A stretch of 64,000 bases of DNA from Bacteroidales bacterium (GCA_019454985.1 JACFNF010000008.1:1-64000); one strand, 5' to 3'; counted from the first letter of the stretch, positions 34,027-43,922 are shown. Notes: generated by a model not told the origin, from the sequence alone. Numbers and translations: made by a program.

Positions 34027-34680
34027 CTACGTAAACAGGCGGTAATCCAGGTCGTTGAAGGTTTCGATTTTTGGATAATTCCAGGCTGAATAATCCTGAT
34101 GATGCGCCTCAACCACGATAATTTTTCTGCAACCGGCACGTTCTGCGGCAAGTATGCCATTGGACGAGTCTTCAAAAACTAAAACCTGGCTGGCAGGAAT
34201 GCCTAACCGTCGGATGGCTTCGAGAAATAATGCGGGATGAGGTTTTCCGGGAAAAGAGCCATCGTTATAGACTACTTTTTTCCGATCAAAAAAACGGTTG
34301 AGCGGGAAGAATTCAAAGTAAAAGTCCACGTTTTCTTTGTCGGAAGCGGTGGCGATGGTGCTGGGGATATTGTTTTCTTGAAGCCATTGAAACAGTTCCA
34401 CGGCTCCCGGCATCAGTTCGAGCCGTGTTTCGATGCAAAGCCGGCGGTATATTGCTTCCTTCTCTTCGCCAAGCGTCGTGGCTTCATCTGCCGAAAGCTG
34501 CCGGCCGAAAATCAGATTCAGGATTTCATGGTTTGTCCGACCATGAAGGCTCTCTGCTTCCTTTGGATCGCCTAGAGGGATGTTATATTTTTTCAGAAAT
34601 TCCAACCAGGCAATATTGTGCAGCTGACCGTCGCGAACCAAGGTTCCGTTGAAATCGAAAACTACTCCTTTGATGGGCAT
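34027..34680 (-). CDS. HAD-superfamily sugar-phosphatase-like hydrolase with motif I Asn
   Basis: A 217-residue HAD subfamily IA protein similar to beta-phosphoglucomutase-type phosphatases. Motif I is FDFNGTLV: nucleophile Asp9 is present, but the usual second Asp (DxD) is Asn11. Motif II Thr is in IATASDKENV, motif III Lys in FPGKPHPA, and motif IV is VFEDSSNGI. The Asn change occurs in some HADs and could slow dephosphorylation. It ends 5 nt after the NlpC/P60 gene stop, so probably co-transcribed. Confidence 0.87.
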   Translation of the reverse strand: MPIKGVVFDFNGTLVRDGQLHNIAWLEFLKKYNIPLGDPKEAESLHGRTNHEILNLIFGRQLSADEATTLGEEKEAIYRRLCIETRLELMPGAVELFQWLQENNIPSTIATASDKENVDFYFEFFPLNRFFDRKKVVYNDGSFPGKPHPALFLEAIRRLGIPASQVLVFEDSSNGILAAERAGCRKIIVVEAHHQDYSAWNYPKIETFNDLDYRLFT

Positions 34681-34685
34681 TGGGT

Positions 34686-35390
34686 TTATTGGGCTTTGAA
34701 GTCGGGTCGTCGTGCTGTCACATAACGTTTGCGATAATAGGGTTCTTCTGACAGCCAGTTTGTGCGCAGGCCATGACGGGTGCTGTGAATCATCTTCACA
34801 TCCTTGTTTTCGGCCACATCAATCACCATTGCCACATGGCCGATGGTCGGGTTTTTGGCGTTGCGACCCTTGAAAAACAACAAATCACCTTTTTGAACCG
34901 AATCGAGGGAAACGGGTTTCCCAACCAGCACTTGTTCGCGGCTGGTTCGTGGCAGCTCAATACCTTGTTTTTCGAAAATGTAACGGGTAAACCCACTGCA
35001 ATCAAAACCCTTTTCGGTAGTACCTCCAAAGCGATAGGGCAGACCGACAAAAGAAAGCGAATAGTCAACCAATTGGTCAACCTCGGCCGAAACCATTGAG
35101 CGGGGTTGCTGTAACAGCCTTTCGACAAACACATTGCTTTGCTCCGAGCTGCTGTGGAGATAAATACTATCGCTGAAATAAAAGGCGGTTTCAAATTGAC
35201 GAATGAAGGCGAGGCTGTCCGACAAAATAGAACCGCTATCGGCCCGGGCTTCGAGCATCAGGCTGTCGCCCAAAATAAAACTTTCGCCAAAAAGATTGAA
35301 ATATGAGGTATCGGAATCCATCTCGATGTTTTGCGACCAAACAAAGACCGGCAAAAAAACCAGAAACAAAACCAAGATTCTTTGCATCAT
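34686..35390 (-). CDS. NlpC/P60 family cell-wall endopeptidase
   Basis: A 234-residue exported protein (signal ends after VWSQ). An unstructured Ser-rich middle region precedes a C-terminal NlpC/P60 domain (about 125-230) with catalytic DCSGFTRY (Cys), GHVAMVID (His) and a third polar residue in HSTRHGLR. It cleaves D-Glu-meso-DAP-type peptide links. Starts at 35390 or 35387 (adjacent ATGs). The upstream -7 box is at 35448-35455. Confidence 0.92.
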   Translation of the reverse strand: MMQRILVLFLVFLPVFVWSQNIEMDSDTSYFNLFGESFILGDSLMLEARADSGSILSDSLAFIRQFETAFYFSDSIYLHSSSEQSNVFVERLLQQPRSMVSAEVDQLVDYSLSFVGLPYRFGGTTEKGFDCSGFTRYIFEKQGIELPRTSREQVLVGKPVSLDSVQKGDLLFFKGRNAKNPTIGHVAMVIDVAENKDVKMIHSTRHGLRTNWLSEEPYYRKRYVTARRPDFKAQ

Positions 35391-35447
35391 AAAAGCATCA
35401 CATAAATTAACCGACCATTCGACCCTGTAAGCGTCGGCAAAGGGCGA

Positions 35448-35455
35448 CAAAAATA
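35448..35455 (-). promoter_or_regulatory. -7 box TATTTTTG for the NlpC/P60-HAD unit
   Basis: A perfect TAnnTTTG octamer on the minus strand, 57 nt before the ATG at 35390. No -33 element at standard spacing. Confidence 0.5.
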
Positions 35456-35459
35456 ACAA

Positions 35460-35878
35460 TAAATCAGCAAGATTATTGTCTTTACAACATTGTCTCCGGT
35501 TGAGGCCATTGAAAAATCGCCCCTTTTCTAAAGAATTATTCAGTATAAAATATTGATTTACTTTTTAATCTACTTGGTTTAATCAATGATTTTTTCAGTA
35601 TATATATTTGACAATCAATGAAATAATAAGGTTCGAAAGAGAAATTGGTTTTTTTACCACATAGAAAACGAAATATTTTAAGAATCAACAGGAGGAAGAT
35701 TCACCTTACCGTGGCATACCGGAATCCATGAATAAAGCCCTAAATCCTCAATGAATCGCCCAAAACATGACCCTAAACATTTATTAGATCATTTTGGTGA
35801 ATACCGGATGTAACCTTTTGCATTTGTAACGTCAAAACGTCTGAAAACAAAATTTATTCATTTTAAAAATCAGTTTTT
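35460..35878. other. 420-bp AT-rich intergenic region without a gene
   Basis: No convincing coding region, RNA gene or strong hairpin. It contains a plus-strand TATATTTG octamer near 35600 and AACCTTTTG near 35814, the second about 60 nt before the DUF6249 gene. A small inverted repeat, AATCA-A-TGATT, lies near 35580. Nothing else is explained. Confidence 0.5.
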
Positions 35879-36217
35879 ATGGACGTAACAGCAGTTCTCA
35901 TCGTTGCCATTGTTTTCGGCACCATTTTTGGCTTGTTTTTTATCTTTGTCCGCCGCCGCGAACGGCTCACCATGATTGAAAGAGGCTATGATCCTTCGCT
36001 TTTTGTCAAAGAAAAGCCTTCATCGCGTTTCACCAGCCTTAAATATGGCATGTTGCTCATCGGACTTGGAGTTGGGATTTTGTCCGGAAATGTTTTAGTG
36101 GTTCTTTTTTCAATAAAGGAGGAAGTGGCCTTTTTCGCAATGACCTTTCTCTTCGGCGGGCTCGCCTTAGTGTTGAATTACATCATTGAATCGCGTGAAA
36201 GAAAAATGATGAAATAG
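35879..36217 (+). CDS. DUF6249-family small membrane protein
   Basis: A 112-residue protein with three membrane helices (about 5-24, 54-72, 80-101) and a short cytoplasmic RRRERLTMIERGYDPS motif after the first helix, characteristic of DUF6249. In many Bacteroidota such genes lie near sigma factors, but none is adjacent here. Function unknown. Confidence 0.8.
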   Translation: MDVTAVLIVAIVFGTIFGLFFIFVRRRERLTMIERGYDPSLFVKEKPSSRFTSLKYGMLLIGLGVGILSGNVLVVLFSIKEEVAFFAMTFLFGGLALVLNYIIESRERKMMK

Positions 36218-36247
36218 CATTTAACAAAGTCGAAAGGGGAATTTGTC

Positions 36248-36280
36248 AACCCGGGAGGTTCTATGCTTTCCGGGTTTTTT
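36248..36280 (+). terminator. Intrinsic terminator after the DUF6249 gene
   Basis: A 9-bp stem with one G-T pair (aacccggga 36248-36256 with ttccgggtt 36268-36276) is followed by T residues. It also sits just past the convergent ribF stop. Confidence 0.75.
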
Positions 36281-37222
36281 CTAGCTGGGAAGGTTACTCA
36301 ACAACTCCGACACCGTAATGCGGTCGTTGGCCAATTGTTGTTTCAACTCATCAAGGTTGGCAAACTTTACCTCTTCGCGGATTTTTTCTACAAAACTGAT
36401 GCAAAGTTGCTGTCCGTAAATTGTCTGGTCGAAATCAAAAATATGCACTTCGGTCGTCAGCTCCGAGTTTCCCGACACCGTTGGCCGATAACCGATGTTG
36501 CTCATTCCGTTGTATTTCACGCCCTGATAAAACACATGACAGGCATACACACCACTCACGCCGATCACTTTGTAGTTTTCGGGGATATTGAGGTTTGCCG
36601 TAGGGAACCCCAACTTCCGTCCAAGTTCATTTCCATGAATCACCTCTCCGCAAACGGTATATTCATAGCCAAGCAGCATATTGGCTTTTTTAACATCGCC
36701 ATTTTCGAGCGCTTTTCTGATTTTGGTCGAGCTCACGGCAATATTTTCTACGTCTAATGCAGGAATACGCTCCACCTTAAAATGATAGCGCTGACCCAGA
36801 TCGAACAACAGCTTGAAATCGCCCATACGGTTTTTCCCAAAATGATGGTCGTAGCCCACAACAAGGCGGGCCGGTTTAATCTTGTCAACGATATAATCTT
36901 TGATAAAAACTTCGCTGGCCGTTCGCGAAAACTCTTTCGTAAACTCGATCACCACCACATTATCAATGCCTGTTTGCTTAAAGATCTCCATCTTTTTTTC
37001 CTGGGTGGTGATGAAACGCAAATTGCTGCTGTCAATATTTAGCACTAATCGCGGATGAGGATGAAAGGTGACCACCACTGTTTCGCCGCCAATTTCGCGC
37101 GCATCGGCTGTCATTCGTCGAAAGATGGCCTGATGGCCAAGATGAACACCATCGAAGGTGCCTACGGTGACGATGGCGTTTTTTACCGGTTTGAAATCGT
37201 TGATATTGTAATAGACCTTCAC
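36281..37222 (-). CDS. ribF: Bifunctional riboflavin kinase / FAD synthetase RibF
   Basis: A 313-residue enzyme making FMN and FAD. The N-terminal adenylyltransferase domain has GTFDGVHLGHQ; the C-terminal kinase has GRKLGFPTANL. It begins with a GTG codon that overlaps the asd stop as GTGA (4 nt), so translation is coupled to asd. Length is normal. Confidence 0.96.
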   Translation of the reverse strand: MKVYYNINDFKPVKNAIVTVGTFDGVHLGHQAIFRRMTADAREIGGETVVVTFHPHPRLVLNIDSSNLRFITTQEKKMEIFKQTGIDNVVVIEFTKEFSRTASEVFIKDYIVDKIKPARLVVGYDHHFGKNRMGDFKLLFDLGQRYHFKVERIPALDVENIAVSSTKIRKALENGDVKKANMLLGYEYTVCGEVIHGNELGRKLGFPTANLNIPENYKVIGVSGVYACHVFYQGVKYNGMSNIGYRPTVSGNSELTTEVHIFDFDQTIYGQQLCISFVEKIREEVKFANLDELKQQLANDRITVSELLSNLPS

Positions 37223-38220
37223 TTGTTAACAATAAATTGGTTATTGACCAGCCAGGTAGCAATCTGTACGGCATTTGTTGCAGCTCCCTTGCGCAGGTTG
37301 TCGGCCACTACCCAAATATTGAGCCCGTTTGGAATACTGTTGTCGCGACGGATGCGCCCAACAAACACTTCGTCTTTTCCGGCTGCTGTCAAAGGCATCG
37401 GATACAGAGCAGTTGCGGGCTCGTCAAGAAGCACAAGTCCAGGAGCAGATGCAAGGCTTTTGCGCAACTGTTCCATCTCAAAAGACTCTTTGGTTTCGAT
37501 GTTCACACTCATCGAATGTCCGCCTGTTACAGGTACGCGCACAACGGTAGCGGTGATAGCTATTTCGGAATCCGACAAAATTTTCCTTGTTTCGGACACT
37601 AATTTTTCTTCCTCGGCAGTATAGTCATCGGCCATAAAGTCACCTCCCTGGGGAATCACATTCATGTGGATGGGATGTGGATAAGCCGGTTCCGCAGACT
37701 GGTGCCCTTGCTGCTCGGCCTCAAGCTGTCGCAAACCTTTGTATCCGCTTCCGGTAACCGATTGGTAGGTTGATACAACTAAGCGACGTATGCCATATTG
37801 CCGGTGAATAGGCGCCAAAGCTGCCACCATCTGAATGGTTGAACAATTTGGATTGGCAATGATTCGATCAGTTTTGCGGATGGCTCCGGCGTTTACCTCG
37901 GGAACCACCAAAGGCACCTGAGGGTCTTTACGCCAAGCCGAGCTGTTGTCTATTACGGTGATGTCGTTTTTGACAAATTCGGGTGCCAGCTTCAATGAGG
38001 CAGCTCCTCCGGCCGAAAACAGAGCAATGGCGGGCTTCTTACGAATAGCCTCAGCAGCCGAAACCACCGTGTATTCACGACCTTTGAATCGGATCATTTT
38101 TCCGAAAGAAGCTTCCGAAGCTACGGGAATCATCTCGCTGACAGGAAATGCCTGTTCTTCAAGCACTTTAAGCATCATGCCACCAACCAATCCTGTGGCA
38201 CCAACTACAGCAATCTTCAT
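37219..38220 (-). CDS. asd: Aspartate-semialdehyde dehydrogenase
   Basis: A 333-residue NADP-dependent enzyme of the lysine/threonine/methionine and DAP pathway. It has a Rossmann VGATGLVGGMML, catalytic Cys in NPNCSTIQM near residue 128 and the substrate His in GGHSMSVN. It is first in an asd-ribF unit, with a -7 box at 38275-38282. Confidence 0.96.
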   Translation of the reverse strand: MKIAVVGATGLVGGMMLKVLEEQAFPVSEMIPVASEASFGKMIRFKGREYTVVSAAEAIRKKPAIALFSAGGAASLKLAPEFVKNDITVIDNSSAWRKDPQVPLVVPEVNAGAIRKTDRIIANPNCSTIQMVAALAPIHRQYGIRRLVVSTYQSVTGSGYKGLRQLEAEQQGHQSAEPAYPHPIHMNVIPQGGDFMADDYTAEEEKLVSETRKILSDSEIAITATVVRVPVTGGHSMSVNIETKESFEMEQLRKSLASAPGLVLLDEPATALYPMPLTAAGKDEVFVGRIRRDNSIPNGLNIWVVADNLRKGAATNAVQIATWLVNNQFIVNK

Positions 38221-38274
38221 CTTCAGCAGGCTGATTATAATTTTTATCTACATTTACATTTTCAAATGCGGTTG

Positions 38275-38282
38275 CAAAAATA
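38275..38282 (-). promoter_or_regulatory. -7 box TATTTTTG for asd-ribF
   Basis: A perfect TAnnTTTG octamer on the minus strand, 54 nt before the asd ATG. It lies only 8 nt from the divergent lamin-tail gene start. Confidence 0.5.
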
Positions 38283-38289
38283 TAAAATA

Positions 38290-40884
38290 ATGAAGCGTGT
38301 CATTCTTCTTTTGGTTTTTCTTCCCTTGATGGCCGGGGCTCAACTCCTTGAAAATTTCGACGATGGCGATTTTACTTCAAACCCTGTTTGGTCTGGCACA
38401 ACGGGAAAATTCATGGTTAATTCAAACCTTCAACTGCAGTTGAATGCCGCTGAAGCCGGAAACGCCTGGCTCAGTACTCCCCTTTCTTCCGTCAATGGCA
38501 ATATGGAATGGCGCTTTTGGCTCAAATTGGCCTTCTCGCCTTCGGCCAACAATTTCAGCGAGGTGTACCTCCTTTCTGATCAGGCCGATTTGAGCCAGCC
38601 CCTCAACGGATTTTTTCTGCGTTTTGGTGAAGCAGGCAGCAACGATGCCATCGAACTTTTTTATCGTCAGGGCAGCAATGCCACCAGTATCTGCCGTGGC
38701 ACAAACGGCCTCATCGCTTCATCCTTCGAACTGAAAGTGAAAGTGGTACGAACCGAACAAGGCCAATGGTCGGTGTTTGCCGACAATGGCTCTACGGGCA
38801 TTTATAGCCTTGAGGCAACCGGTCAGAGCAGCCAGCCGTTGTCAGGCGGCTTTTTCGGGTTTTATTGCCAGTTTACCGCCAGCAACAGCACCAAAATGTA
38901 TTACGACGATATCTACGCCGGTCCTGAAGTGGTGGACACTACCCCACCGGTGCTTTTGAGTGCAGCCGCAACTACGGCCACATCCGTAAGGCTTGTTTTT
39001 GATGAAGCCATCAGCGGCCAGACACTTGCCGATACGACCAATTATACCATCAGTGGTGGCATTGGCCATCCACAACAGGCCATAGCAGGCGCCAACGCTT
39101 CGGAAATTTTACTTTCACTCAGAAGCCCTTTGGAAAACGGAATCACTTACACACTGAGCCTGAGCGGTCTGAAAGATCTCGCCGGAAATCTGATGCCGAC
39201 GACAGAAGTCCAGCTCAGCTTTTATACTGCTAAACGCAACGACGTGGTTATCAATGAGATTATGGCCGACCCGACACCCGTAGTTGGCTTACCGGAGTTT
39301 GAATATGTGGAGCTTCATAACCCAACTCCGGTTTTGATCAACCTGAATGGGTTTGTCCTCAAAGTGGGAACGACCGCAAAACCTATTGGCAATGTGCAGA
39401 TTACGCCCGGAGGCTTTTTGCTTTTAGCCAACGAAACAGCCCGTCCGGCCTTGGAACCATATGGTCCGTTTTTTGGTTTCAGCAGTTTTCAGTTGGCCAA
39501 CAGCGGAGCCCAACTCAGCCTTCTTAGTCCCGAAGGGCTAGAAATTTCATCGGTAAACTATTCCGACACATGGTATGGCGACAGCAAAAAAGCCGAGGGT
39601 GGCTGGTCGCTCGAGCAGAAAGACCCCACCAACCCCTGCGGGGGCGCTTCCAACTGGTCGGCTTCAACAAATGTTTCGGGTGGGACTCCAGGCAGTCGCA
39701 ATAGCATTTACGGCCTTGACGACAGCAGGCCGGCCATATCACAGATCAAACTCGTTTCTTCGCGTGTGGTGCAACTCTGGTTCGATCATTTAATGGAGCC
39801 ATCGAGTTTGACCGAAACAAGTCATTACGTTTTGGAACCGGGTGGGTATCAGCCCGTCACGGCTACCGGAAATCCTGCAGATAACCAATTTGTTGAGCTT
39901 AGCTTTAGCCAGGATTTTGAAGAAGGAACTCTATATAAATTGTATTTTTCGCAAGAAATTGTAAACTGCGCCGGAAGGCCGGTTTTGCCTGACTACTTCA
40001 TCACTTTCGGGCTGCCCCAGCCTGCTGAGCCTTCGGATGTTGTCATTAATGAGGTGCTGTTTCATCCATTTAATGGCGGTGTTGACTTCGTGGAACTCTA
40101 CAATCGTTCGGAAAAACTCATCAACCTTGAAGATCTCAGATTATGTGGGGTGAGGCAGACTATCCCAAACCCGCCCGACACCACAGTGAAAATCATTGCT
40201 ACCTCCACCTTGCTGTTGCAGCCAGGTGAATATGCCCTGCTCACCACCTCAGTGAAAGGCGTTGCCAATTTTTATCCGGATGTCCGGCTTGATCGTTTTG
40301 TCGTGATGCCCAGCTTCCCCACTTACAGCAACGATGCCGGAACCGTACTTCTGGCTTCAAAAACCGGTCAAGTGATTGACGTGATGAGCTATACCGAGAA
40401 GATGCACTATCCTTTGCTCAACTACTTCGATGGGGTTTCACTTGAACGCATTTCGTTCAGCCGGCCTTCAAGCGATACTAAAAACTGGCAGTCGGCTTCA
40501 CAAACCACCGGTTTTGCCAGTCCGGGTTATCAGAACTCGGCTTTTGTCAGCGATGATAACCAAACTGCAGAAGAAGGAATATATATTGATCCTGAAGTGT
40601 TTTCACCCGATGGAGATGGCTATAACGATCTGACGAGTATCCGTTGGTCGTTTGCATCGGGAGGTTACACCCTGAACATTCATATTTATTCGTCGAGCGG
40701 ACAGCATGTGCGTCATCTCACCAAAAGCGAACTCATCAGCCCAACAGGAGCAGTAAGCTGGAACGGCCTCGATGACAACGGCAACAAAGTACCTGTTGGG
40801 ATTTACATCGTTGCTGCTGAGGCCTTTAATATGGAAGGGAAGGTGAAAGGGTTCAAAAAAGCAGTGGTGGTGGCAACGAGATAA
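38290..40884 (+). CDS. Large exported lamin-tail-domain protein with FlgD-like C-terminus
   Basis: An 864-residue protein starting at ATG 38290, with signal peptide (MKRVILLLVFLPLMAGAQ). The N-terminal lectin-like beta domain (about 20-210) is followed by an SbsA-type Ig-like domain, LTD1 (VVINEIMADPTP, FEYVELHNPT), a second Ig-like domain and LTD2 (VVINEVLFHPF, DFVELYNRS). It ends in a FlgD/gliding-associated Ig-like domain (FSPDGDGYNDLTSI ... GNKVPVGIYIV). Such proteins are secreted surface or matrix proteins of gliding Bacteroidota, probably exported by type IX secretion. Function is unknown. Confidence 0.85.
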   Translation: MKRVILLLVFLPLMAGAQLLENFDDGDFTSNPVWSGTTGKFMVNSNLQLQLNAAEAGNAWLSTPLSSVNGNMEWRFWLKLAFSPSANNFSEVYLLSDQADLSQPLNGFFLRFGEAGSNDAIELFYRQGSNATSICRGTNGLIASSFELKVKVVRTEQGQWSVFADNGSTGIYSLEATGQSSQPLSGGFFGFYCQFTASNSTKMYYDDIYAGPEVVDTTPPVLLSAAATTATSVRLVFDEAISGQTLADTTNYTISGGIGHPQQAIAGANASEILLSLRSPLENGITYTLSLSGLKDLAGNLMPTTEVQLSFYTAKRNDVVINEIMADPTPVVGLPEFEYVELHNPTPVLINLNGFVLKVGTTAKPIGNVQITPGGFLLLANETARPALEPYGPFFGFSSFQLANSGAQLSLLSPEGLEISSVNYSDTWYGDSKKAEGGWSLEQKDPTNPCGGASNWSASTNVSGGTPGSRNSIYGLDDSRPAISQIKLVSSRVVQLWFDHLMEPSSLTETSHYVLEPGGYQPVTATGNPADNQFVELSFSQDFEEGTLYKLYFSQEIVNCAGRPVLPDYFITFGLPQPAEPSDVVINEVLFHPFNGGVDFVELYNRSEKLINLEDLRLCGVRQTIPNPPDTTVKIIATSTLLLQPGEYALLTTSVKGVANFYPDVRLDRFVVMPSFPTYSNDAGTVLLASKTGQVIDVMSYTEKMHYPLLNYFDGVSLERISFSRPSSDTKNWQSASQTTGFASPGYQNSAFVSDDNQTAEEGIYIDPEVFSPDGDGYNDLTSIRWSFASGGYTLNIHIYSSSGQHVRHLTKSELISPTGAVSWNGLDDNGNKVPVGIYIVAAEAFNMEGKVKGFKKAVVVATR

Positions 40885-41055
40885 AGCTTGGGCTTTAAAC
40901 AACTTTTGCCAAAAGGCGCAACATCTTTTTGATATGGAAGAAAAATAATTATATCTTAATAACTCAATATATATCTGACTATCAATTGGTTATCTTTGAA
41001 AACATGTTTTTTCTTCCTTAATTATTGAAAAAGCCGTAAAACACGCTAATTATTT

Positions 41056-41063
41056 TATTTTTG
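41056..41063 (+). promoter_or_regulatory. -7 box TATTTTTG for the small lipoprotein at 41090
   Basis: A perfect TAnnTTTG octamer 26 nt before the ATG at 41090; no clear -33 element. The preceding 40885-41055 holds nothing else recognised. Confidence 0.55.
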
Positions 41064-41089
41064 TAATTCAAATCTCAACAACAACTACC

Positions 41090-41635
41090 ATGAAACAATC
41101 TATCCGCGCCATTTTCACACTCCTGATCGTTGTGTTCAGCATTTCGGGGTGCGAAAAAATCAAAGAACTGGCCGATGTTAAATTCGATGCCAATTACGAA
41201 TCAACTTTAAATGTTGATGTAACTCCCACCGCCACGAAGGCTTCATACGGCGTCTTTCACGAAACGGCAACCATTGATCCGCTGTCGAACAGCGACATGG
41301 CCGCCTATGCTGAAAAAATCAAAGAAATTGAAATTGTTGAAGCATCAGCTGAGGTGATTTCTATCAGTACCCCTGTCAAACTTATCACCACCAATCTTTC
41401 AGCCTCGGGCGATAATCTTCCTGAAGCTTCGTGGACATTTAGCAACAAAACTATCGAAGCAGGTACGGTTCTAACTTTAGACAACGCTAACGGACAGTTC
41501 GACAACCTGAATAAAATTCTGAAAAGCAAGAAAGTGTTTACCGTTAGCCTGATGGGTCAAACCGATGTGGACGAGGCTACTTTTTCTTTGAAAATCATGT
41601 TCAAGACCCGTGTTACGGCAAATCCGCTTGATTAA
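41090..41635 (+). CDS. Small beta-rich lipoprotein, unknown function
   Basis: A 181-residue protein with a lipoprotein signal (SISGC, Cys21). The body alternates strands and includes NSDMAAYAEKIKEIEIVEAS and ends TFSLKIMFKTRVTANPLD, reminiscent of outer-surface beta-sandwich proteins. I do not recognise a named family. It has its own -7 box and a strong terminator, so it appears monocistronic. Confidence 0.65.
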   Translation: MKQSIRAIFTLLIVVFSISGCEKIKELADVKFDANYESTLNVDVTPTATKASYGVFHETATIDPLSNSDMAAYAEKIKEIEIVEASAEVISISTPVKLITTNLSASGDNLPEASWTFSNKTIEAGTVLTLDNANGQFDNLNKILKSKKVFTVSLMGQTDVDEATFSLKIMFKTRVTANPLD

Positions 41636-41662
41636 ACATTTTAAGAACTTTTGGATTGATTT

Positions 41663-41687
41663 AAAGAGGCTTCGGCCTCTTTTTTTA
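41663..41687 (+). terminator. UUCG-loop intrinsic terminator
   Basis: An 8-bp stem (aaagaggc 41663-41670 with gcctcttt 41675-41682) caps a UUCG tetraloop and is followed by T residues. It ends the lipoprotein gene and also faces the convergent GH95 gene. Confidence 0.88.
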
Positions 41688-41705
41688 TTTCTTTTCTCTC
41701 CCATA

Positions 41706-43922
41706 TTATCGGACACATTTCATTTCCTGAATCTGTCCGTTGATTTTAACCCGCGCAACATTCGTCGTCGTACTTCGGAGCTCAACACTAGTTACTTTAC
41801 CCTTTTCCCACTCGCAGTCCACGATGATGTTGCCACGGGCTTTCAATCCTGTGAAGCTTCCTTTTTCGGACCAGCTATGGGGTAATGCAGGCAAAAGTTC
41901 AATGATTCCATCGTGGCTTTGAAGCAACATCTCGGCTATTGCAGCAGTGATTCCAAAGTTACCGTCAATCTGAAAAGGCGGATGATTGGCAAAAAGATTG
42001 TCCAACAAATTGAAGGTGATCAATCCTTGCAACATTGCTTCAGCTTTGTCGGCTTCATGCAGTCGTGCCCATAATGCAGCCCTCCAGGGCCAGGTCCACG
42101 AACGCCGGCTGTCGCCGGTGGTATGTGAAGCATCAAAAGAGACCTCCGGTTTTCCGGGCGGATAACCGCTTCGTGCTAAAAGGCTCACGATGGCAGCTTT
42201 AGCCAATTCGGGCGTCTTTTCCCTGCTAATTTGTTTTCCCGGATACACGGCAAAAAGATGCGAGGTGTGGCGGTGTTCATCGGCCGGATCATCGCGGTCT
42301 GTTTGCCACTCCTGAAGTTGTCCCCACTTTCCGATGAGGTTCGGCGCCATTCTGAGCTGCATTTCGGCAATTATTGCTTCGAAAGGGCCATTCAGGTTTG
42401 CCACTTTGGCTAAACGGAGGTAATTGTTGAAAAGCTCCCACACGATTTGTTGATCGTGCATCACGCCATCTTCACGCGGGCCATGTTCGGGCGACCAGCC
42501 GTCAGGAGCCATTAGCAGACCATCGTGTGAGATCTTCAGCCGCGTTTGCCAAAACTGACAGATTTCGTGCAGCATGGGGATGGCTTTTGTCATCAAAAAA
42601 ACAGTATCGTTTGTAAAAGCCCAGTGTTCATAATAATGCAGGGCGTACCAGGCGCTGGCGGGGATGTTCCATTCCCAGCCGTTGCCGCCAAAAATACTTT
42701 GGCTGGTGCGACAGGTCCAGCCGGGCTGTTGGTCACCAAAGGTGCGGCGTGTCGCCCGTCGGCAAGGTTCGGCAGCAGCTTCAATAAAGTCGAAAAGCGG
42801 CAGATGGCATTCCGAAAGCTGGGTTACCTCGGCAGGCCAATAGTTCATTTGCAGGTTGATATTGCTGTGGTAGTCGCTGGCCCAGGGTGGTGTATTGCTG
42901 TGGTTCCACAGGCCTTGAAGATTGGCCGGCAAACCTCCCTGACGCGAGCTGCTAATGAGCAGATAACGCCCGTAATGAAAAAGTAGCCGCTCTAAATCCA
43001 CATCGCTTTTCCCCGAGCGATATACATCAAGACGCTGGGGCAAAGGTAGAGTGGTGACATTTGTTCCGGGTAAATTAAGGGTTACGCGCTTTGTCAAACC
43101 ACAAAAATCATTGATATGCCGCTCTTTCAATCTTTGATATCCCAAACGCTCGGCCAAATCAATATCGTCATGCAGTCTTTCTTTCGACCAGTCACTCCTC
43201 CAATCTCGGTTGAAATCGGCCAGATAATTGGTTCGTGCTGCTAATAAAAGGGTAAGGGTGTCACATTCCACAAAACGCACCAGCCCGTCTTCGGCTCGGC
43301 ATTCTCCACCACTATAAAGGATTTTGCACAAAGCGCCATATCGCAGTCCGTTGGCTAAGCTATCTTCAAAACCAAGCGTGCTGTTATCGGCATGGGTAAT
43401 TGCTCCCTGAGCTGAGCTGAGCGTTATAGTTCCCGAGAGGCTGCCCCTTTCCGAGCCAAAATAGCGAAAAACCATCGCCTGATCCGGGTAGCTCGCAAAG
43501 GCTTCCGAATGATAAATAATGTCGTTCAGCCTGAATGCGTACTGGTGAAGGCCATTTAAAATATCAAGCTGTCGTTGATAGTCTTGCGGAAATCCGTTGT
43601 GATCAAAAAGCAGCCGGATTTCGCCAAAATTGCGATACGATCCGAACCCATGATCGCCGGTTTCGTACTCTCCATCCCAGTTGTTGTCGCCCGACCAAAG
43701 GCTATGTTCATTGAACTGGATCACTTCCCGGTTTGTTCCACCCATCATCATCGCGCCGAGGCGTCCGTTCCCAATGGGCAGGCCTTCGCTTTCCCATGAG
43801 GTTGCCGGTCGGTCAAACAAAAGGATTAAGTCGTTGGCAGGCTGCCCACTAGCACTATGAACAGTGAAAAACAGTGATGCTATTAAAGATAAGCACTTGA
43901 TATATTGGTTGCTATGTTTCAT
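41706..43922 (-). CDS. Glycoside hydrolase family 95 (alpha-L-fucosidase type)
   Basis: A 738-residue exported enzyme with a signal (cleavage near ASGQ) and GH95 hallmarks: WESEGLPIGNGRLGAMMMGG, EVIQFNEHSLWSGD, LQGLWNHSNTPPWASDYHSN, and the catalytic-centre region of an (alpha/alpha)6 domain. Family members cleave alpha-1,2-L-fucose or alpha-L-galactose. It is last in an operon with GH27 and two lipoproteins, which suggests a fucosylated or galactosylated glycan as substrate. Confidence 0.93.
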   Translation of the reverse strand: MKHSNQYIKCLSLIASLFFTVHSASGQPANDLILLFDRPATSWESEGLPIGNGRLGAMMMGGTNREVIQFNEHSLWSGDNNWDGEYETGDHGFGSYRNFGEIRLLFDHNGFPQDYQRQLDILNGLHQYAFRLNDIIYHSEAFASYPDQAMVFRYFGSERGSLSGTITLSSAQGAITHADNSTLGFEDSLANGLRYGALCKILYSGGECRAEDGLVRFVECDTLTLLLAARTNYLADFNRDWRSDWSKERLHDDIDLAERLGYQRLKERHINDFCGLTKRVTLNLPGTNVTTLPLPQRLDVYRSGKSDVDLERLLFHYGRYLLISSSRQGGLPANLQGLWNHSNTPPWASDYHSNINLQMNYWPAEVTQLSECHLPLFDFIEAAAEPCRRATRRTFGDQQPGWTCRTSQSIFGGNGWEWNIPASAWYALHYYEHWAFTNDTVFLMTKAIPMLHEICQFWQTRLKISHDGLLMAPDGWSPEHGPREDGVMHDQQIVWELFNNYLRLAKVANLNGPFEAIIAEMQLRMAPNLIGKWGQLQEWQTDRDDPADEHRHTSHLFAVYPGKQISREKTPELAKAAIVSLLARSGYPPGKPEVSFDASHTTGDSRRSWTWPWRAALWARLHEADKAEAMLQGLITFNLLDNLFANHPPFQIDGNFGITAAIAEMLLQSHDGIIELLPALPHSWSEKGSFTGLKARGNIIVDCEWEKGKVTSVELRSTTTNVARVKINGQIQEMKCVR

